Source: an uncultured Mediterraneibacter sp.
GTDB taxonomy: Bacteria; Bacillota; Clostridia; Lachnospirales; Lachnospiraceae
DNA length: 7,970 nt
Direction of reading: 5' to 3'
NCBI GenBank assembly: GCA_934309345.1
Contig: CAKRDD010000039.1
Coordinates: 1-7,970, forward strand
Part shown: one piece after another, positions 1 to 4,731 of the stretch
Numbering within the stretch: position 1 is the stretch's first letter
How the letters are laid out: each line of letters opens with the position of its first letter
Notes under the pieces: generated by a model
What the model was told of the DNA's origin: nothing
Database searches by the model: none
What the model saw: only the letters and a program-made list of their open reading frames with translations
Program-made: the position numbers and the translations under genes

Positions 1-203
1 ATGCAGTAGATGCACTTACAAAGGAAAAAACGATTATTATGATTGCCCACAGATTAAAAACAGTCAGACATGCAGACCAGATTGTGGTTGTTGACAAAGG
101 AAGAATTGTACAGCAGGGAACACATGAGCAATTAATGAAACAGGAAGGTATTTATAAGAGATTTGTGGATGCAAGACAGCAGGCGGTAAGTTGGAAACTT
201 TGA
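1..203 (+). CDS. ABC exporter ATP-binding/permease protein, C-terminal end (5' end outside window)
   Basis: Reading from base 3 the frame is open for 66 codons to TGA at 201-203. The visible piece is the last part of an ABC nucleotide-binding domain. It contains the H-loop in IIMIAHRLKT, then ADQIVVVDKGRIVQQGTHEQLM, the usual distal strand and helix of exporter ATPases, and it ends in a QQAVSWKL tail like those of many Firmicutes fused permease-ATPase exporters. Walker A, Walker B and the signature motif would lie upstream and are not visible, so the substrate cannot be inferred. In the family, the domain hydrolyses ATP at the inner face of the membrane to drive export, usually as a homo- or heterodimer. 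An 8-bp perfect inverted repeat overlaps the stop codon. The gene is followed by a decayed gene remnant on the other strand. Family assignment is sure; function beyond that is not. Confidence 0.93.
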   Translation, partial: AVDALTKEKTIIMIAHRLKTVRHADQIVVVDKGRIVQQGTHEQLMKQEGIYKRFVDARQQAVSWKL

Positions 204-210
204 GTTTCCA
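192..210. repeat. Perfect 8-bp inverted repeat over the ABC gene stop codon
   Basis: TGGAAACT (192-199) and AGTTTCCA (203-210) are exact inverted copies with a 3-nt loop TTG; the stop codon spans loop and right arm. There is no proper T-run after it, so it is at best a weak terminator or an mRNA 3'-end stabilising hairpin. Confidence 0.5.
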
Positions 211-258
211 TTAAATCATTATGCATATGGTTCAGTGGGGGAGTGGATGTAGCGTAAA

Positions 259-726
259 TCAGCATAAACTAATTATCCATTTACGCTTTCTAAAGATAAT
301 TAACGATACAGCAAGCCTGAATAATTCTTTCGTGGTAAGCAATGTATACACCCCGACAATTCCCCACTTGAATACATATGCCGCAAGCAGGCACAGCGGA
401 ATTCCGATACACCATGTGCCAACAATATCAATAATCCCTGATTGTGATTTTTTTAAAGTGTAGAGACAATATCGGTTTATCTCCATCTTTTCTGATACAT
501 AAGATAAATCCAATAACAATAAATATCAGGTTAAACAACTGCGAAATAAGTGTGGCAATCGCAGCACCCTTTATCCCATACATGAAAATCCAAATTTTCC
601 AAATATCAGCAGATAGTTCAGTCCTGTGTTTACAACAACTGCTCCAAAGCTTGCCAGAAATGGTATCGTGGCATGTTCCTTACAGCGCAGCCAGGAGGAT
701 AAAATATTGCTGACAGCCATTGGAAT
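259..726 (-). pseudogene. Remnant of a MATE-family efflux gene
   Basis: On the reverse strand this is a broken copy of the intact MATE gene at 4736-6067. Its stop at 259-261 matches the intact stop, and the last 59 or so residues are kept in frame, ending WIISLC where the intact protein ends WIISFC. A 458-bp deletion then joins codons near residue 385 to those near residue 234. 458 is not a multiple of three, so the frame changes there. Both deletion ends carry ATAATC, kept once at 431-436. Further on, one base is missing near 573-576 (CCCTTTATCCC here against CCCTGTATTCCC), a second frameshift. Residues corresponding to 1-135 are gone in an 801-bp deletion running into lacI. No functional MATE protein can be made. 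Confidence in pseudogene status is high; whether it came from local duplication or from a related strain's locus is not decided. Confidence 0.93.
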
Positions 727-917
727 CCTTCAATGTGCTCTTTATCCATGCAGATGAAATTATCTGCTATGTATAATGCTTTCTTATGTCCTAACTCCTT
801 GAAATATTTCCCGGTCTGATAGCCACCGTCATAATGATCGATGACCCAATTTACTACCTTTGAGCATTATTTAAAAATCCAATCAGAATCAGCCCATCCA
901 TATTCCACATGGATGCA
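727..917 (-). pseudogene. Remnant of a LacI-family regulator gene
   Basis: Two fragments of a lacI-type gene similar to the intact one at 6067-7077. Bases 727-876 correspond to residues of about 157-205 of the intact regulator, part of the sugar-binding domain. Bases of about 877-917 correspond to residues 119-132. A net 67-bp deletion separates them, at a CAAAAT repeat found at 6609-6614 and 6677-6682 of the intact copy. The DNA-binding N-terminus, the promoter and the C-terminal 130 or so residues are missing. The fragment differs from the intact copy at about 13% of positions, clearly more than the adjoining MATE fragments, so it has decayed faster, descends from an older duplicate, or escaped the homogenisation that kept the MATE part similar. 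The remnant ends just before the gntR promoter. Confidence 0.88.
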
Positions 918-944
918 TTTTAGGAAACTCAAGTAAGATGTCTG

Positions 945-973
945 TTTACAACAAACAAAAACTACGATAAAAT
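945..973 (+). promoter_or_regulatory. Predicted sigma-A promoter of the gntR-type gene
   Basis: TTTACA (945-950) and TAAAAT (968-973) are separated by exactly 17 bases, close to the TTGACA/TATAAT consensus. The start point would be near 980, giving a leader of about 60 nt. A weak TTG-N6-CAA element lies in that leader (994-1005) and might be an autoregulatory site, but it is a poor palindrome. Confidence 0.7.
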
Positions 974-1041
974 ATTCTTTTAAGAGCAAAGTTGATAAAA
1001 CAATAGTTACAGATGAATCTACAAGAACAGGAGAAACAAAA

Positions 1042-1686
1042 ATGCTTGGGCTTAAACCAATTAAAACATTACCTATTCGTGAGAAAATCGCGGCAACGCT
1101 GCGGGAGGCAATTCTGGCCCGGAAGATTTCAGCCGGGGAGGTTCTGACACTGGAAAGTACAGCGCAGGAACTGGGGGTATCCATCACACCGGTACGGGAG
1201 GCTTTTCAGATTCTCGCAAGGGACGGGCTTTTGGAACTGAAGCAGAATAAAAGAGCAATCGTTGTGGGCATAACAGAAAAAACTATTCGGGAACATTTTC
1301 AGATCCGTGCGGCATTAGAGAGCGAAGCCTGCGTTCTCTGCTGCAAAAATAAAATCGACCTCAAGAGAATTGACCAGATTCTCAAAGTTTCCAGAGAAGT
1401 GATCGAGGATGGCGACTACGAAAGCTATGCCAGTTTGAACCAGACACTTCATATGGAACTGTGGCTTGCAGCCGGAAACGATAAACTTGAAAATATGTTA
1501 TCAGAGCTATGGAACGGACTTTCTAGAGGAATGAAGATGAATGAAGAGGAAAGTGTCCGAAAATCACTTAAAGAACACGAGGAGATCATAGAATGTATCC
1601 GAAGTGGAAATGAAGTAGAGTGTTATCTCAAAATGCATATACATATTGATGAAAGCTGTAAAAACTTCCTTCTCCAATATGCCTAA
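1042..1686 (+). CDS. GntR-family transcriptional regulator, FadR/FCD subfamily
   Basis: A 214-residue protein, the usual length for this subfamily. Residues of about 9-70 form the winged helix-turn-helix, with the subfamily pattern SITPVREAFQILARDGLLEL at 47-66. Residues of about 80-210 form the all-helical FCD ligand domain. Asn133-x3-His137, His179 and His199 or His201 fit the metal-binding set of FCD proteins, with Asn in place of the commoner Asp. Such proteins bind small carboxylates or related metabolites and release DNA on binding. AGGAGA at 1029-1034, 7 nt upstream, supports this ATG. The gene has its own promoter and precedes, on the same strand, a permease whose promoter carries a palindrome typical of this subfamily, so it is the likely local regulator. 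Whether it represses or activates cannot be read from sequence. The first 200 or so bases of the gene look more GC-rich than the remainder. Confidence 0.94.
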   Translation: MLGLKPIKTLPIREKIAATLREAILARKISAGEVLTLESTAQELGVSITPVREAFQILARDGLLELKQNKRAIVVGITEKTIREHFQIRAALESEACVLCCKNKIDLKRIDQILKVSREVIEDGDYESYASLNQTLHMELWLAAGNDKLENMLSELWNGLSRGMKMNEEESVRKSLKEHEEIIECIRSGNEVECYLKMHIHIDESCKNFLLQYA

Positions 1687-1725
1687 ATAGTAAAAGTATA
1701 CAAAAATGAAAGACTGATTTTTTGC

Positions 1726-1770
1726 AAAACGTCGAAATTGTCAAATCTTATTGACAGTGGAGACGTTTTT
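1726..1770 (+). terminator. Nested hairpin with T-run after gntR; overlaps the permease promoter
   Basis: AAAACGTC (1726-1733) pairs with GACGTTTT (1762-1769), and inside it TGTCAA (1739-1744) pairs with TTGACA (1751-1756), around a 6-nt loop. The two helices are separated by a symmetrical 5x5 internal loop (GAAAT/GTGGA) that could hold G-A pairs. It ends in TTTTT (1766-1770) and so may terminate gntR transcription. The inner right arm is also the -35 box of the downstream promoter. Confidence 0.55.
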
Positions 1771-1779
1771 ATATATTCT
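1751..1779 (+). promoter_or_regulatory. Predicted sigma-A promoter of the permease-hydrolase operon
   Basis: A perfect -35 TTGACA (1751-1756) and a -10 TATTCT (1774-1779) are 17 bases apart. Transcription would start near 1786, inside the adjoining palindrome. No other promoter-like sequence is evident between here and the end of the hydrolase gene, so both genes probably share this promoter. Confidence 0.72.
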
Positions 1780-1780
1780 A

Positions 1781-1796
1781 ATGTTGTATACAATAT
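1781..1796. promoter_or_regulatory. Probable GntR (FCD) operator, TTGTATACAA
   Basis: TTGTATACAA at 1784-1793 is a perfect 10-bp palindrome, and AT/AT matches extend it to 1781-1796 with one mismatched pair. FCD-subfamily regulators commonly bind palindromes built around GT-N-AC, so this site suits the adjacent regulator. It covers the predicted transcription start, a position suited to repression. A GTATAC core with only a right-hand match also occurs at 1696-1701. Confidence 0.65.
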
Positions 1797-1832
1797 AAAA
1801 TATAAATAATAAAAAATTGAAGGAGAGGTAAA

Positions 1833-3212
1833 ATGAGTAACAAAAACATCATTGTTAACACTTCTGAGCCAGGTCCAGGAATCCTTGGCAGAGGAGATAT
1901 GTTTGCAATCGCGGTAGGAATGGTAATTGGGTCAGGAATGGTAACTCTGATCGGACCGGCAATGGAATATACAGGATATTCTGTATGGCTAGCTTATTTA
2001 ACAGCAATCGTCATGGGATTTTTTATGGTGTTCCCGTACATCATTTTGGGCGGAACCATGCGAGTGGCAGGGGGACCATATTCTATTGTGACGAATCTTT
2101 CAGGTGTCAGCGCCGGTGGTCTGGTAGCCTATACGAAATTGGTAACACCGATTTTGAACAGTTCTTTTGCTCTTGCATTGGGACTGTATATTAATAATCT
2201 TCTTCCGAATATTACAGTCAAGACAATTGCAATTATAGGTGTGATTATCCTGTTTGTTCTGAATCTGCTTGGAATGGATATTTTTGCTAAGGTCAGTAAA
2301 ATACTGTCTACAATCCTTTTGATCACAATGGTGTTGTATGTTATTTTTGGACTTACACAGATCAGACAGCCAATCTTTGATTTTTCTGGTGAAAAAATGT
2401 TTACCGGTGGATTTAAAGGATTCATGCTTGCTGCGCTGCTTCTGATTAACTCTGCTAATGGTTATTACAATATTCTTTGGTATGGAAAAGATGCAAAGAA
2501 AGCAACAAAAGATGTTCCGTTTGCTGCAATGTCTTGTGTACCATGTCTTTTGGTTATTTATGTAGGGCTGGCCATGGTAACCGGAGGTGTTCTTCCGCAT
2601 GATGAGGTAGCAGGCGTGGAAACGATTCTTCCGGCAGCACAGGCAATCCTGCCGTCAGTAGTCTACAAGATTTTCATGATTGGTGGACCGATCATGGCAA
2701 TTATCACAACACTGAATGGAGTATTCAATGATGTCAGATATCCAATTGCACAGGCTGCTAAAGATGGCTGGCTTCCAAAAGGGATTCTGAAGGAAAATCG
2801 TTTTGGCGCACCATTTTTAATCTATACATATACATTGATTGTAGTATTGCTTCCGATCATTTTTGACATGAGTATCGTAACAATTACAAATATTTTCCAG
2901 GTGATTACATTCTTTATGAATGTAACTGTTGTATATGCAATCTCATGTCTTCCAAAGAAATATCCAGAAGCATGGAGCAAAAATAAATTCCATCTTAAAA
3001 AAGGCGGTCTCTATGCTTTTTGCACGATTAGTATTATCATATATACAGTAATCTTTATGAAAGGAATCTTCAGTATCAAGCCGGCATATGCAATTTCCGC
3101 AGTTATCGTGATGGTTGCATTGATTCTGATTGGAATTTATCTTACAAATAAGGGTGGTATCCGTATTGAAACATCTATCTGGCAGCCATCCGAGGAGGAG
3201 AATAATGAATAA
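1833..3212 (+). CDS. APC-superfamily amino acid permease
   Basis: A 459-residue membrane protein with about 12 hydrophobic segments, the normal size and form of an APC-superfamily (COG0531-like) secondary transporter. TM1 carries the family's unwound-helix signature in VGMVIGSGMVTLIGP (28-42). The stretch after TM6, WYGKDAKKATKDVP (216-229), matches the usual region ending in a conserved proline. RYPIAQAAKDGWLP (302-315) is the conserved loop after TM8. The C-terminus is a short acidic tail (PSEEENNE). It probably imports an amino acid or amine by proton symport or exchange; the substrate cannot be told from sequence. AGGAGAGG at 1821-1828 supports the ATG. The downstream hydrolase gene starts inside its last codons, so import and hydrolysis are probably linked. 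The gene is likely controlled by the GntR-type protein through the palindrome upstream. Family certain, substrate unknown. Confidence 0.94.
   Translation: MSNKNIIVNTSEPGPGILGRGDMFAIAVGMVIGSGMVTLIGPAMEYTGYSVWLAYLTAIVMGFFMVFPYIILGGTMRVAGGPYSIVTNLSGVSAGGLVAYTKLVTPILNSSFALALGLYINNLLPNITVKTIAIIGVIILFVLNLLGMDIFAKVSKILSTILLITMVLYVIFGLTQIRQPIFDFSGEKMFTGGFKGFMLAALLLINSANGYYNILWYGKDAKKATKDVPFAAMSCVPCLLVIYVGLAMVTGGVLPHDEVAGVETILPAAQAILPSVVYKIFMIGGPIMAIITTLNGVFNDVRYPIAQAAKDGWLPKGILKENRFGAPFLIYTYTLIVVLLPIIFDMSIVTITNIFQVITFFMNVTVVYAISCLPKKYPEAWSKNKFHLKKGGLYAFCTISIIIYTVIFMKGIFSIKPAYAISAVIVMVALILIGIYLTNKGGIRIETSIWQPSEEENNE
3193..3198 (+). promoter_or_regulatory. Ribosome binding site that sets the hydrolase start
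   Basis: AGGAGG lies 6 nt before ATG at 3205. The same frame is open upstream to an ATG at 3130, but that start would lie deep in the permease gene with no comparable binding site, so 3205 is preferred. Confidence 0.85.
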
Positions 3213-4629
3213 TATATTTACAAGAACAGAACTTAATCCAATAAAACTGGAAGAAATGCTGGAAGAACTTGAGAATACAGTGGAACTGCATAGCATATCT
3301 GTGCGCTACAAAGGAGAGACTGTTCTGGAAGGAGCCTGGTCACCATTTTCACTGAATGACCCACAGATGATGCATTCACTGTCCAAAATAGGAACCAGCA
3401 TATGTCTTGGTTTTGCTGTAGACGAGGGGAAACTTCATCTGGAAGATCATCTCTTGGATTATGTGAGAGATGAATTACCGGAAGCGTATGATGAAGCACT
3501 GGAAGACATTACAATTTATGATCTGCTTACCATGCAGGCAGGATCAAAGGAATGCTGCAACAATGTATGGTTTTCCAGGATTGAGAAAGACTGGGAGACA
3601 AACTGGCTGAAACAGCCAAAGATTCGTGAAGATATCGGTAAGGTTTTTCATTATGATTCCGGATGCAGTTATACACTTTCAAGAATCGTATCTAAGGTTA
3701 TGGGAGAAAACTGTTTATCTATCATGCAGAAGAGAGTTTTTGACAAAATGAATCTTGGCAGAATTAACTGGCTGACAAGCCCAGAAGGACATAATACCGG
3801 TGGATGGGGAATGTATCTGACTGCACCGCAAATCTCTGCGCTGGCACAACTTCTGCTTCAAAAAGGAAACTGGAAGGGTGAACAGATTGTACCGGCCTGG
3901 TGGATTGAAGAAATGGGAAAACCGAGAGTAGAAATTCCGGGAGATGAAAAGAAAGCACTGACACATTATGCTTATCATATAAAAGCAGGAAAAGAAATTT
4001 TTGCGGCTGAAGGTGCATTTGGTCAGTATCTTATTTGCTTTCGTGATCTTCCAGTGGCAATCGGAATTACCGCAGGTGCCCGTGAATATCTTGCAGCAGA
4101 TATCTGTCTGAAATATATAAAGGAAGCAGTTTCTGAACCGTGTAAAGAGGAACAGCTGGAAGCAGCAGAGAAAGCACTTCGAACCAAGATAAGCAATCTG
4201 TCACTTGTACAGCCGGAAGGTGCATTTCGAACTGCCAGACAGGAAGCTGAAAGAGTATTTAACCGAAAGATTCTTTTTACAGAAAATCCACGAAAGATCG
4301 AGAGCGCAGTCTTCACGAAAGAGGGATATAGAATAAAGATTGAAGCTGTGATTGATGGCGAACCGAAAGTACTTTATGCTGGCTACAAAGCATGGAAACG
4401 CAATGATCTGTACCCAACTGATTTTACAAAAAGATATCACAGTGTGGCTTATGCGATGGATGCAGAAGCGTTGTATTTGTCTGTAGGACTTATGAATACC
4501 TCCTATAAAGAAGAGTATTGCCTGTGGGTAAATTCAGAAGAAAAAGTTATTGTAACTTGGCGTCCAAACGTAACTTACCTTCCGGAAGAACCGGACATGG
4601 TCTGGAAATTTACCGGAACCTTCGAATAA
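3205..4629 (+). CDS. Cytoplasmic serine hydrolase of the beta-lactamase-like (class C/esterase) family
   Basis: A 474-residue protein. Residues of about 20-310 form a serine beta-lactamase-like fold (COG1680 type): Ser58-Leu-Ser-Lys61 is the SxxK nucleophile motif, Tyr150-Asp-Ser152 in FHYDSGCSYTLSRIV is the second motif (YxS rather than YxN), and HNTGGWGMYLTAPQ (196-209) is the conserved GGWG segment. AEGAFGQY (268-275) lies where the third active-site motif is expected, with no clear KTG. Residues of about 325-474 form an extra, probably beta-rich, C-terminal domain that I do not recognise. There is no signal peptide or membrane anchor, so it should act in the cytoplasm on an ester, amide or peptide bond; a cell-wall or antibiotic role is unlikely. 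The gene overlaps the permease by 8 nt, suggesting translational coupling and that it hydrolyses what the permease brings in. The exact substrate is unknown. Confidence 0.9.
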   Translation: MNNIFTRTELNPIKLEEMLEELENTVELHSISVRYKGETVLEGAWSPFSLNDPQMMHSLSKIGTSICLGFAVDEGKLHLEDHLLDYVRDELPEAYDEALEDITIYDLLTMQAGSKECCNNVWFSRIEKDWETNWLKQPKIREDIGKVFHYDSGCSYTLSRIVSKVMGENCLSIMQKRVFDKMNLGRINWLTSPEGHNTGGWGMYLTAPQISALAQLLLQKGNWKGEQIVPAWWIEEMGKPRVEIPGDEKKALTHYAYHIKAGKEIFAAEGAFGQYLICFRDLPVAIGITAGAREYLAADICLKYIKEAVSEPCKEEQLEAAEKALRTKISNLSLVQPEGAFRTARQEAERVFNRKILFTENPRKIESAVFTKEGYRIKIEAVIDGEPKVLYAGYKAWKRNDLYPTDFTKRYHSVAYAMDAEALYLSVGLMNTSYKEEYCLWVNSEEKVIVTWRPNVTYLPEEPDMVWKFTGTFE

Positions 4630-4638
4630 AAAATTAAG

Positions 4639-4673
4639 ATACAGATCCACAGAAATTGTGGGTCTGTATTTTT
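4639..4673. terminator. Strong intrinsic terminator, bidirectional
   Basis: A 13-bp stem pairs 4639-4651 with 4657-4669 (one T-G pair) around the loop GAAAT and is followed by TTTTT. Read on the other strand, the same hairpin is followed by CTTAATTTTTT. It can therefore end both the permease-hydrolase operon and the convergent lacI-MATE operon. Confidence 0.9.
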
Positions 4674-4731
4674 CATAAATCATAGAATCCGAATAACAGC
4701 AAATTTCAGAAAGCTCATTCTATCTGGGAAA

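Larger units (their letters stand above)
255..917 (-). repeat. Direct repeat copy 1 (decayed) of the MATE-lacI region
   Basis: This stretch aligns in the same orientation with 4732-6721. Retained blocks are 255-436 (matching 4732-4913), 431-726 (matching 5366-5662, with one 1-nt gap), 727-876 (matching about 6464-6613) and about 873-917 (matching about 6677-6721). By eye, the two MATE-derived blocks are about 97% identical and the lacI-derived block about 87%. Clear similarity stops at 917; a faint further match may reach about 945. Confidence 0.93.

Noticed and set aside
221..713. Short open frames on both strands in 221-713 as possible small genes
   Set aside because: They are pieces or shadows of the decayed MATE gene; the reverse frame at 259-519 is its C-terminus and changes frame at the deletion scar.
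255..917. Mobile element such as an insertion sequence behind the repeated segments
   Set aside because: The repeated sequence is MATE and lacI coding DNA; no transposase, terminal inverted repeats or target duplications are seen.
867..1187. Reverse-strand open frame of 106 codons
   Set aside because: It runs antisense through the gntR start and promoter, shows no recognisable domain, and overlaps a well-supported gene.
1696..1701. GTATAC as a second full GntR operator
   Set aside because: Only the core and right side match TTGTATACAA; GTATAC also occurs inside the MATE coding sequence and its remnant, where it is clearly incidental.
1687..1832. Riboswitch or T-box leader before the amino acid permease
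   Set aside because: With the start near 1786 the leader is under 50 nt, too short, and no T-box or known aptamer motif is visible.
2100..2600. Reverse-strand open frame of 166 codons inside the permease
   Set aside because: Its composition (rich in Lys, Gln, Asn, Cys, His) is typical of an antisense shadow of a membrane protein gene; no domain seen.
3130..3204. Earlier hydrolase start at ATG 3130
   Set aside because: It would lie far inside the permease gene and has no strong ribosome binding site, whereas ATG 3205 has AGGAGG at 6 nt.
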